Source: Azonexus sp. (lineage in GTDB: Bacteria > Pseudomonadota > Gammaproteobacteria > Burkholderiales > Rhodocyclaceae). Taken from it: DNA of 64,000 bases. Both the position numbers and the translations under genes were made by a program. The stretch is from contig JAGOBB010000001.1 of NCBI GenBank assembly GCA_017983615.1, positions 248,001-312,000 on the forward strand, read 5' to 3'. The notes under the pieces are model-generated. The model saw only the letters and a list, made by a program, of their open reading frames with translations. It did not search any database and had not been told where the DNA came from. Positions 8,521 to 17,295 of this stretch are shown here, one piece after another. Numbering within the stretch: position 1 is the stretch's first letter; each line of letters opens with the position of its first letter.

Positions 8521-9489
8521 TCATACCGGCTGACGCTTTTTGGCATCCTTTTTGAGGGACAAGACAATCGACGTGGCTATGATTGCCGCAACCACGCCGA
8601 GCGAGACCGCCACCGGAATTTTGTAGAAATCGATAAGCAGCATCTTGACGCCAATGAACATCAGCACGATGGCCAGGCCGTACTTGAGCAGGGAGAAGCG
8701 GTCTGCCATGTCAGCAAGCAAAAAATACATGGCGCGCAGACCGAGGATGGCAAAGATATTCGAGGTCAACACAATGAACGGGTCGGTCGTGATGGCGAAG
8801 ATGGCCGGAATGGAATCGACCGCGAAAATCAGGTCGCTGAATTCGACCAAGACCAGAACGAGAAACAGCGGCGTAGCGTAGCGCACCAGCTTGCCGGCAT
8901 CTTTCCTCGTAATGAAGAAGCGTTCGCCGTGCAGCTCATCGCTGATCTTCATGTGCCGGCGTATCCATTTGATAACCGGATTGTTGGCGAGGTCAGGAGA
9001 TTCGTCGGCGAACCACCACATCTTGATGCCAGTGACCAGCAGGAAGGCGCCGAAAACGTAGAGCAGCCAGTGGAATTGCGTAATGAGCCAGACGCCGGCG
9101 AAGATCATGATCGTGCGCATAACGATGGCGCCGAGCACGCCCAGGACAAGTACGCGTTTTTGCAGTTCAAGTGGAACGGCAAAGAAGCTAAATAGCATGA
9201 GCCAGACAAAGACGTTGTCGATGGCCAGCGATTTTTCGATGAGGTAGCCGGTGATGTATTCCAGTGTTTTCTGGTTGGCCAGTTCCCGCCCGGCCGTGCC
9301 GTCGAGGTACCACCACAGGGCCCCGGCAAATAGAAGCGAGACGCCGACCCAGACACCAGACCAGGTGGCCGCTTCCTTGAGTGATACACGGTGTTGCTTG
9401 CTGCCGCCGACGACGAGGTCGATGGCCAGCATGATGATCACGATGACAAAAAAACCGGACCACATCCACCAGGTACCGATTGTTTCCAT
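8521..9489 (-). CDS. alx: Alx/TerC-family membrane protein, probable manganese exporter
   Basis: A 322-residue inner-membrane protein of the TerC family with about nine hydrophobic segments and the family's acidic membrane motifs ([12 protein letters not shown] and [19 protein letters not shown]). E. coli Alx exports Mn(II) and is controlled by a manganese riboswitch. The leader here carries the same class of riboswitch, which strongly supports that role. The ATG at 9489 is preceded by AGGAG. Length is normal (E. coli Alx is about 320 residues). TerB-like genes lie upstream on the same strand. Confidence 0.93.
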   Translation of the reverse strand: METIGTWWMWSGFFVIVIIMLAIDLVVGGSKQHRVSLKEAATWSGVWVGVSLLFAGALWWYLDGTAGRELANQKTLEYITGYLIEKSLAIDNVFVWLMLFSFFAVPLELQKRVLVLGVLGAIVMRTIMIFAGVWLITQFHWLLYVFGAFLLVTGIKMWWFADESPDLANNPVIKWIRRHMKISDELHGERFFITRKDAGKLVRYATPLFLVLVLVEFSDLIFAVDSIPAIFAITTDPFIVLTSNIFAILGLRAMYFLLADMADRFSLLKYGLAIVLMFIGVKMLLIDFYKIPVAVSLGVVAAIIATSIVLSLKKDAKKRQPV

Positions 9490-9569
9490 GAGTATTCTCT
9501 CCTGTCAGCAAAACCTAAGGTCAGCGCCTGGCATGTACGTCGTTCAGGAAACATCACTCCAGGGGTGCT

Positions 9570-9676
9570 GCAAAGGTCTTGCTCGCGGCCCTGTTGCCAG
9601 AACCACCCGTGACGCCGGGAACAAATCCAACATTCCGTGCTGACGACGCCGCGGCGGAGAGCTACTCCCCCTTGTA
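9570..9676 (-). promoter_or_regulatory. yybP-ykoY (manganese) riboswitch upstream of terC/alx
   Basis: The minus strand has the two hallmark segments of this class: GGGGGAGTAGCTC near 9672-9660 and GCAAGACCTTTGC at 9582-9570, separated by about 80 bases. After the aptamer, CAGC...CCTGG can pair with CCAGG...GCTG just before the AGGAG ribosome binding site, a plausible expression platform. The class binds Mn(II) and turns on Mn exporters, which matches the downstream Alx/TerC gene. Confidence 0.87.
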
Positions 9677-9714
9677 TTCGATCCGGACTTCAAGTCTCCG
9701 GAGCAGTTCAACAA

Positions 9715-10176
9715 TCAAACATTGGCACACTCGTGCCGCGCCTGAGTCCGCATGCGCAGCGACGGAATCGAACAATCGGCGACTTCATGGAGGTCAATGC
9801 CCCAGAACTTCATGGCCTCTGCAACCAGAACAGCCTCGCCGCCGGATAGTTTGCGATCGGCATTCACGATATCCAGCATCATTCGCAGCAATTGTTTTTG
9901 CATTCGGGGATGCTGCACTTCTGCGAGCAGCAGGTCGATGTATTCAGCGTCAAGCTCCAGTTGCCCGGCCGGGGTTCGCTGAGCACTGGTCAGCATGTCA
10001 TCGCAAAGCTCGTGGATCAGCTTGTCGAAATTGGCTTCACTCAAGCCCAGGCGGCGAATGATGTCTTTGTTATCGAGCTGTTTCAATTCGCTCGCGTCAA
10101 TTGCCCCGTCCGCCATCAGGGTCAGCGCAACGAGGCGACCCATGGCTTCGGGGCTATCTAAAGGGTAGTGACGCAT
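9715..10176 (-). CDS. TerB-like protein, paralogue 1
   Basis: A 153-residue soluble acidic protein. The pattern LVALTLMADGAIDASELKQL in the N-half and MMLDIVNADRKLSGGEAVLV in the C-half, each with a conserved Asp-Gly-type turn, matches the TerB/DjlA-like helical fold, which often carries acidic metal-binding loops. The start at 10176 is preceded by AAGGAG. It is closely related to the gene at 10625-11086 (both begin with a PIDSPEA or PLDSPEA segment). It lies upstream of the riboswitch-controlled terC, suggesting a shared metal-stress role. Confidence 0.75.
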   Translation of the reverse strand: MRHYPLDSPEAMGRLVALTLMADGAIDASELKQLDNKDIIRRLGLSEANFDKLIHELCDDMLTSAQRTPAGQLELDAEYIDLLLAEVQHPRMQKQLLRMMLDIVNADRKLSGGEAVLVAEAMKFWGIDLHEVADCSIPSLRMRTQARHECANV

Positions 10177-10250
10177 GATGAAATCTCCTTGTGAAGTTGG
10201 TGGTTTCAAACTTGTCCCTTGTTTGCCGGGACGACGCCACTATGCGTGTT

Positions 10251-10293
10251 GATTTACATTTGTTCCAATTAAACATATTCGCGATTTACATTT
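10251..10293. repeat. Direct repeat GATTTACATTT, possible operator
   Basis: GATTTACATTT occurs at 10251-10261 and again at 10283-10293, 32 bases apart, close to three helical turns. Both lie in an AT-rich stretch upstream of the TerB-like gene at 10176. This is the spacing expected of two binding sites on one DNA face. Confidence 0.45.
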
Positions 10294-10324
10294 ATCCCGG
10301 CTTATACATAGCCCCAAATTGGGC

Positions 10325-10600
10325 TTAAAGTGAAGCAATTGCCCGATAGGCCCGCAACTGAAGTTCAGCTGCGCCCCGCTCATCCGTCGGTCGTGCTTTT
10401 TGCACCACGTTGCGCGTGCCCTCTGCAGAAGCTGCCAGCGCCGCATCGCTGAAGGTGACTCGAGTCGATTCCTGGATTTCGGGCAGGTCGACGCGCTGAT
10501 CGCGTGGGATCCGGTCCTGACGCATGACGAATTCGCGCAGCGCGACGTTGCGCAATGGACTTGGCGTCGGGTTGTGGGGCGGTCTGTCTTGGATCAACAT
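10325..10600 (-). CDS. Small hypothetical protein between TerB paralogues
   Basis: A 91-residue frame lying between the two TerB-like genes on the same strand. Codon third positions are GC-rich like neighbouring genes, and composition is balanced (for example QRVDLPEIQESTRVTF). The ATG at 10600 has no strong ribosome binding site. I recognise no family. It may be a real third gene of the cluster or an open frame in a leader. Confidence 0.4.
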   Translation of the reverse strand: MLIQDRPPHNPTPSPLRNVALREFVMRQDRIPRDQRVDLPEIQESTRVTFSDAALAASAEGTRNVVQKARPTDERGAAELQLRAYRAIASL

Positions 10601-10624
10601 GATGGCAATCGGTCAATTGAGCCG

Positions 10625-11086
10625 TCAGCCTGAAGGAACGCGAGTCTGAGTGCCGCAGTGAGAACGATGGCGTGGAACAGAGGACTCCGTAAACACGTAC
10701 AGGTCGATTTCCCAATGCCTGAGCGCGTGCGAAATCAAGGTCGCTTCATTCCCCGTCAAGCGGTGATCGGCATTTACGATGTCAAGCATCATGCGCAGGA
10801 GTTTTTTCTGTAATCCGGGATCCTGGATTTCGCTCAGGATTTTCTTGATGTTGCCTGCATCCAGCTCCAGTTCACCCGTGGCGTGGCGATAGGCGCTACC
10901 CAGCATGTCGGTGCAGTAGTCGTAGTAAATGGAGTCGAATTGCTCCTGATCCAGGCCGAGCCGATTTAGCAGCTGCTGTCGCTCCAGCAGCAATAGTTCA
11001 CTTCGATCAACGTTGCCATCGGCCATCAAGGCAAGGGCCACTAAACGGGCCGCTGCTTCCGGACTGTCTATAGGGTAGTTGCGCAC
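10625..11086 (-). CDS. TerB-like protein, paralogue 2
   Basis: A 153-residue paralogue of the protein at 9715-10176, with the same TerB-like pattern (LVALALMADGNVDRSELLLL and MMLDIVNADHRLTGNEATLI). The start is GTG at 11086 with GGAGG eleven bases upstream. It is divergent from the LysR gene at 11206; the 119-base AT-rich gap holds the promoters, so that LysR protein is a candidate regulator. Function in metal or envelope stress is inferred from the TerB fold and the nearby terC. Confidence 0.75.
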   Translation of the reverse strand: MRNYPIDSPEAAARLVALALMADGNVDRSELLLLERQQLLNRLGLDQEQFDSIYYDYCTDMLGSAYRHATGELELDAGNIKKILSEIQDPGLQKKLLRMMLDIVNADHRLTGNEATLISHALRHWEIDLYVFTESSVPRHRSHCGTQTRVPSG

Positions 11087-11205
11087 CTTGATCCTCCTGC
11101 AAAAGGCAGTGTTCTGTTGGTGGGGCTTATAGCTTCACTATCGATGGCGAAATGCATAAAATCCAATTAATTAATTTGTTAATACAAATTTATTGAGGCT
11201 TATAT

Positions 11206-12138
11206 ATGCCGCGTCGCCGGATCACCTTTCGTCAGCTTGAAACCTTCGCCGCGGTTGCGCGCTTGAACAGCTTCACCAAAGCTGCCGATTTTCTGCATCT
11301 GACTCAACCGGCGGTTTCCATACAGATCAAGCAGACCGCCGACACAATTGGCCTGCCACTTTTTGAGCAGACTGGTCGCGATATCGCTCTGACCACTGCC
11401 GGGGAAGAGTTGCTAAAAACAGTCCGTAGCCTGGATGACGTCTGGAATCGCTTCGAGTCGGCGATCGATGAACTGAAGGGCATGAAGCGAGGCAAATTGC
11501 GCGTTGCTTTGGTCACCACGGCCAAATATTTTCTGCCGCGCATGCTGGGGGCCTTCTGTCGGCGTTATCCCGACATCGATATCGAATTGGAGATCGCCAA
11601 CCGCGAAAAAATCGTCGAACGCCTGCGCAACAATCAGGACGATCTCTACGTGATGTCCTACCCGCCTGAGGATATGGAAATTGTCAGGCTGCCTTTTCTT
11701 GACAACGAGTACGTCGTTATCGCACCGGCCTCGCATTGGGCTGCAGGCAGGCAGATTTCACTGGCAATGCTGGCAAATGAACCGTTCATTTTGCGCGAAC
11801 CTGGTTCAGGCTCGCGTCACGTGGTTGACCAGCACATGCGCAACACCAATTTTCAGCTCAAGGTACGTCTTTCGCTAGCAAGCAACGAAGCAATTCGGGA
11901 TCTGGTTGCCAGCGACATGGGCCTGTCGGTACTTTCTCGCCATGCACTGGGCAGAGATCCTGAGAGGGATGGCCTGGCTATCCTGAACATAGAAGGTTTT
12001 CCGATTAAGCAGGCCTGGAACGTTGTACACCTCACGGGCAAAATCCTGTCTCTACCTGCTCAGGCGTTCCTTGATGAATTGCTAGGCGCTGACCTTGGCG
12101 AAACTTTTCGAAGCGCTGACCAACTGCCTTCGCCCTAA
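11206..12138 (+). CDS. LysR-family regulator, CbbR-like
   Basis: A 310-residue LysR-type regulator. The N-terminal winged helix-turn-helix spans about residues 5-65 (RQLETFAAVARLNSFTKAAD, TQPAVSIQIK), followed by a linker helix and a periplasmic-binding-like effector domain. The N-terminal signature and overall pattern resemble CbbR/RbcR regulators, but no Calvin-cycle gene is nearby. It is divergent from a TerB-like gene. Its stop overlaps by a few bases with that of the convergent LysR gene (CTAA at 12135-12138). Confidence 0.9.
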   Translation: MPRRRITFRQLETFAAVARLNSFTKAADFLHLTQPAVSIQIKQTADTIGLPLFEQTGRDIALTTAGEELLKTVRSLDDVWNRFESAIDELKGMKRGKLRVALVTTAKYFLPRMLGAFCRRYPDIDIELEIANREKIVERLRNNQDDLYVMSYPPEDMEIVRLPFLDNEYVVIAPASHWAAGRQISLAMLANEPFILREPGSGSRHVVDQHMRNTNFQLKVRLSLASNEAIRDLVASDMGLSVLSRHALGRDPERDGLAILNIEGFPIKQAWNVVHLTGKILSLPAQAFLDELLGADLGETFRSADQLPSP

Positions 12139-13016
12139 CCACCCGCCAGATGCTCAACCAGCGCCACCGCCGCCAGGCTGAGCGTCTCTTTGGAATGGAA
12201 ACACAATTGCAGGTCGCGTGGCGCCCAGTCGTCGGTGATTTCAACCGTCGTCACGCCTTCCGCCGCCGCTGAGCGGGGAACCATGCCAATGCCGACACCG
12301 GCGGCAACCATGCGGCAGACGGCATTGAAACTGCGCACCTGGATGCGCACGTCGAGCCGGCTGCCAAGGCGGGCAGCGTGGTTCATCATGAAGGTGTGGA
12401 TGGCGCTACCGGCGTGCAGGCAGACGAAGGGTTCGCCGAGAACGTCGGCGAAGGCAACGGCCTGGGGCCCGGCCAGACGATGCCCGGGCGGGACGATGAG
12501 GACCAGCCGGTCGCGCCGGTAGGGCCGGGTTTCGAGCCCAGCCAGACCGCCTTCGTCAGCGACGACGCCAATCTCGACCTGGCCGGCGGCGACAGCCCGG
12601 ATGATTGCCGGGCTGGGCTGTTCTTCGAGGTTGATGCGCACCTGCGAGTGTTCGCGCAGGAAAACGCCAAGGTCTTCGGGCAGGAAGCAGTTGATGGCGT
12701 TGGTATTGGCGAAGATAGTGACCTGGCTGTGCAGGCCGCTGGCGTAGGGGGCGAGGTCGGCATGCATCTGTTCGAGCTGGGCGAATACCTGCCGGGCGTG
12801 GCGGAGCAGCGACTCGCCAGCCGCCGTCGGCGTCAGGCCGCGGGCGTGGCGGGCAAAGAGCGGCACGCCGAGGGCCGCTTCGAGTTGCGTCAGCCGGTGG
12901 CTAGCCGAGGAGGGGGCAAGATGCACCGCCTCGGCGGCGCGGGTCAGGCTGCCGGCATCGGCAATCGCGGCGACCAGCCGCAGGTCGGGGAGATCGTAGC
13001 GCATGGATTCGTCCAT
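12135..13016 (-). CDS. LysR-family regulator, divergent from an EamA permease
   Basis: A 293-residue LysR regulator: helix-turn-helix at the N-terminus (LRLVAAIADAGSLTRAAEA, LAPSSASHRL) and an effector-binding domain ending in AAVALVEHLAGG. It faces the EamA gene across an 87-base gap and so probably controls it. The ATG at 13016 was taken; the second in-frame ATG at 13004 (MRYDLPDL) is an equally plausible start. A decayed copy of its 3' end lies at 8296-8484. Confidence 0.9.
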   Translation of the reverse strand: MDESMRYDLPDLRLVAAIADAGSLTRAAEAVHLAPSSASHRLTQLEAALGVPLFARHARGLTPTAAGESLLRHARQVFAQLEQMHADLAPYASGLHSQVTIFANTNAINCFLPEDLGVFLREHSQVRINLEEQPSPAIIRAVAAGQVEIGVVADEGGLAGLETRPYRRDRLVLIVPPGHRLAGPQAVAFADVLGEPFVCLHAGSAIHTFMMNHAARLGSRLDVRIQVRSFNAVCRMVAAGVGIGMVPRSAAAEGVTTVEITDDWAPRDLQLCFHSKETLSLAAVALVEHLAGG

Positions 13017-13103
13017 AACGAATGCTTGCTTGGAATAATACCAATTGTCGCCACTGCAAATGCCGTCTTTAATGGAATCTTGAAAACATTCCCGGAGCTG
13101 GCT

Positions 13104-14000
13104 TTGGAAAAATCGAATGCTTACGGAGCAGGGCTGGCGCTGCTGGCGGCGCTCGGTTTTTCGTTGAAGGCGATCTTCGTCAAGCTGGCCTATCCGTACG
13201 GCGTCGATGCGATCACCTTGCTTGCGCTGCGCATGGGTTTCGCACTGCCAGTTTTCCTGTGGGTCGGGCTGGCCGGGCAAAAAGCAGGGGCGAACCTGAC
13301 GCGTGGCGACTGGGGATGGCTGGTCGCCCTTGGCTGCCTGGGCTATTACGGCGCCAGCATTCTCGACTTCTGGGGGCTGCAATATATTTCGGCCGGGCTG
13401 GAGCGGCTGATCCTTTTCACCTACCCGACGCTGACCCTGCTGATTGGCGTGCTGTTCCAGGGCAAGGCATTCACCCTCCGGCAAGTGGTCGCCGTGGCGC
13501 TGTGCTACGCCGGTATCGGTTTCGCTTTCGTGCACGATCTCGGCCTGGGCGACGCGCGCGATGTGTGGATCGGCGGCGCGCTGGTCTTCGCCTCCAGCGT
13601 GTCGTACGCGCTCTATCTTTCCGGCAGCGCGACGATGATCACCCGGCTCGGCGCCATGCGCTTTTCGGCGCTGGCCATGCTGGTCTCGTCGGCGGTGACA
13701 CTGGCGCATTTTTCGGCGGCGCACCCGGTCTCGGCTTTTATCCAGCCGCTGCCGGTCTATGGCTGGGGGCTGGCGATGGCGGTGTTCGCCACCATCGTCC
13801 CGGTTTTTGCCCAGTCGGCGGCGATCCGCCGCATCGGCGCCGGGCAGGCGTCGCTATTCGGCATGGTCGGGCCGATGCTGACCATAGTCTTCGGCTGGTG
13901 GCTGCTCGGCGAGCATATTTCGCTGGCGCAGACGATCGGCGCGATGCTCGTTGTCGCGGGGATCGTGATCGTCAGCCGCGGAGCAAAAGCTTCGGGTTAG
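13104..14000 (+). CDS. EamA-family transporter
   Basis: A 298-residue DMT permease with ten hydrophobic segments in two EamA halves (for example GFSLKAIFVKLAYPYGVDA and GPMLTIVFGWWLLGEHISL). The start is a TTG at 13104 preceded by CCCGGAG with good spacing; no ATG gives a full first helix, and the long upstream frame is antisense to the LysR gene. Substrate unknown. Divergent from the LysR gene that likely regulates it; the PTS genes begin 10 bases after its stop. Confidence 0.85.
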   Translation: MEKSNAYGAGLALLAALGFSLKAIFVKLAYPYGVDAITLLALRMGFALPVFLWVGLAGQKAGANLTRGDWGWLVALGCLGYYGASILDFWGLQYISAGLERLILFTYPTLTLLIGVLFQGKAFTLRQVVAVALCYAGIGFAFVHDLGLGDARDVWIGGALVFASSVSYALYLSGSATMITRLGAMRFSALAMLVSSAVTLAHFSAAHPVSAFIQPLPVYGWGLAMAVFATIVPVFAQSAAIRRIGAGQASLFGMVGPMLTIVFGWWLLGEHISLAQTIGAMLVVAGIVIVSRGAKASG

Positions 14001-14010
14001 AATCCGCTGC

Positions 14011-14400
14011 ATGATCGGCATCCTCCTCATCACGCATGGCAGCTTCGGCGAGGCACTCATCCAGAATGCCTGCCACGTGCTGAACAAGCGTCCGCCGCAA
14101 CTGAACCAGCTGGGCGTGTCGGCACAGGACGATCCGCTGGATCTGTTGCCGCTGGCGAGGGAGATGCTGAAGCTGGTCGACAGTGGCCGGGGGGTACTGG
14201 TGCTGACCGACATTTTTGGTGCGTCGCCAGCCAATCTTGCCTCGAAATTGCTCGATCCCGGCCACGTCGAAGGCCTGACCGGGGTCAATCTGCCCATGCT
14301 GCTGCGCGCGCTGACCTATCGCGACAAGGACATGGAAACCGTACTCATGCGCGCGCGCGACGGTGGTCGCGATGGCGTCTTCAACATGCTGGATCGCTGA
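14011..14400 (+). CDS. PTS EIIA component, mannose family
   Basis: A 129-residue EIIA-Man-type domain with the phosphorylated histidine H9 in ILLITHGSFGEAL and the family motif TDIFGASPANLA. It accepts phosphate from HPr. No EIIB or EIIC genes follow, so as in other betaproteobacteria this is probably a regulatory PTS branch and not a sugar importer. It is the first gene of an operon with ptsH and ptsI (gap of 3 bases to ptsH). Confidence 0.93.
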   Translation: MIGILLITHGSFGEALIQNACHVLNKRPPQLNQLGVSAQDDPLDLLPLAREMLKLVDSGRGVLVLTDIFGASPANLASKLLDPGHVEGLTGVNLPMLLRALTYRDKDMETVLMRARDGGRDGVFNMLDR

Positions 14401-14403
14401 ATC

Positions 14404-14673
14404 ATGCTCACTCAGGAAGCCGAAATCATCAACAAGCTCGGGCTGCACGCCCGGGCATCCGCCAAGCTGACCCAACTCGCCGGCAAGTTCAAGTGCGAGG
14501 TCTGGATGGCCAAGGGCACGCGCCGCATCAACGCCAAGAGCATCATGGGCGTGATGATGCTGGCAGCAGGCAAAGGTTCGAAAGTAACCATCGAAACCGA
14601 CGGCGCCGACGAAGCCGAGGCGATGACGGCGCTCCTGGCCTTGATCGCCGACTATTTCGGCGAAGGGGAGTAA
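14404..14673 (+). CDS. ptsH: Phosphocarrier protein HPr
   Basis: An 89-residue HPr. H15 in KLGLHARASA is the phosphorylation site and S46 in RINAKSIMGVMML is the position of the regulatory serine. It shuttles phosphate from EI to EIIA. Tightly packed between the EIIA gene and ptsI. Confidence 0.96.
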   Translation: MLTQEAEIINKLGLHARASAKLTQLAGKFKCEVWMAKGTRRINAKSIMGVMMLAAGKGSKVTIETDGADEAEAMTALLALIADYFGEGE

Positions 14674-14680
14674 GCCCGCC

Positions 14681-16423
<1,743 letters not shown>

Positions 16424-16448
16424 CCCCTGGCGCCGGGACTTTTCTGCC

Positions 16449-16490
16449 AAATGCTACGGTCGGGCCGTTTTTTTTGGCCAAAATCGAAAA
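16449..16490 (+). repeat. Dispersed ~40-bp element, copy 2 (between convergent genes)
   Basis: ATGCTACGGTCGGG at the left end, a T run in the middle, then GGCCAAAATCGAAAA. It abuts the stop codon of the Sel1 gene at 16493. The short GGCC arms with the T run could also help termination between ptsI and the Sel1 gene. Confidence 0.9.
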
Positions 16491-16492
16491 AA

Positions 16493-17080
16493 TCAGCGGA
16501 TGCGCGTGGCTGTGTCGAGGGCGGCGGTTTCGGTCGGCCGTTCCGCAACCATCCCGGCACGACGCTTGAGTTCGGCCAGCACCTGGGCCGATGACGCCCG
16601 CGATGCAGCCAGCTGTTCGCGACGGTCGCGTTCCTCGATCAAGGCCAGCGCCTGCTGGCGCCAAGCCACCATCTTCGGCTCATGTTCGTGGTGCAGATGG
16701 TGTTTGCGGTGCATCGTGAACCAGCGGTGCGCCTCGGTCTCGTCGACCGCCACACCCTGGCCGGTCTGATACATGAGCCCGATCTGGAACTGCGAGACCT
16801 TGTCGCCCTGATCGGCCGCCTGCCGGTACCACCGCATGGCGGTTGCGTAGTCGAGCGGCACACCGTCACCAAACTGGTGAATCACGGCCAGATTGTAGGC
16901 CGCGTCAACATTCCCCTTGGCAGCCCAGTCCTTCCAGATCGTCACCGCCTTCGCCGTATCGCCGCCCTTGTGCAGCATGGCTGCCTGGCGCAGGGCATTG
17001 TCTGCCTCCGCAGCCAGCGACGGCAAAGCGGCCAGCACAATCGACAGTGCCATGCAAAGGCGAGACAAATATCTGAACAT
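16493..17080 (-). CDS. Sel1-repeat exported protein
   Basis: A 195-residue protein with a signal peptide (LCMALSIVLAALPSLAAE) and Sel1-type TPR repeats (AAYNLAVIHQFGDGVPLDYATAMRWYRQ; FQIGLMYQTGQGVAVDETEAHRWF), followed by a His-rich bend (HRKHHLHHEHEP) and a charged C-terminal helix. Such repeats mediate protein contacts in the periplasm. The start at 17080 gives the signal peptide. The function is unknown. It is convergent with ptsI. Confidence 0.85.
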   Translation of the reverse strand: MFRYLSRLCMALSIVLAALPSLAAEADNALRQAAMLHKGGDTAKAVTIWKDWAAKGNVDAAYNLAVIHQFGDGVPLDYATAMRWYRQAADQGDKVSQFQIGLMYQTGQGVAVDETEAHRWFTMHRKHHLHHEHEPKMVAWRQQALALIEERDRREQLAASRASSAQVLAELKRRAGMVAERPTETAALDTATRIR

Positions 17081-17198
17081 GGGTGGCTCCAAAAAGAGTG
17101 TTCCCGCGCCCGGGTGTTTCAGGGGAGAAACAGGGATCCTGGGGAGGATGGCGCAGGAACGGCGCAAGCCTATTGCGCCCCATCGTCTTTTGGAATTA

Positions 17199-17232
17199 GA
17201 CAAATTGTCGCGCGACAATTTGTCGCATTCCC
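17199..17232. promoter_or_regulatory. Perfect 26-bp palindrome and shared operator, copy 1
   Basis: GACAAATTGTCGC at 17199-17211 is followed directly by its exact reverse complement, to 17224. The right half and its extension, GCGACAATTTGTCGC then ATTCCC, recur almost unchanged at 20222-20242. The site ends 63 bases before the copper-receptor start. The TTGTC half-sites fit a Crp/Fnr-type regulator such as the one encoded at 19595-20188. Confidence 0.75.
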
Positions 17233-17295
17233 CAAGCCACTCAAACCCAGGAAAATAAGGCCCCGCTTAAGTACCAATAATTCAGGGAGCGTTTC

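Noticed and set aside
10200-10325. AT-rich region as a small RNA gene
   Set aside because: It has direct repeats but no stable hairpin with a T tract; a promoter/operator region is the simpler reading.
12378-13103. Long N-terminal extension of the EamA permease
   Set aside because: The extension is antisense to the LysR gene and has no domain; the permease fold starts at the TTG at 13104.
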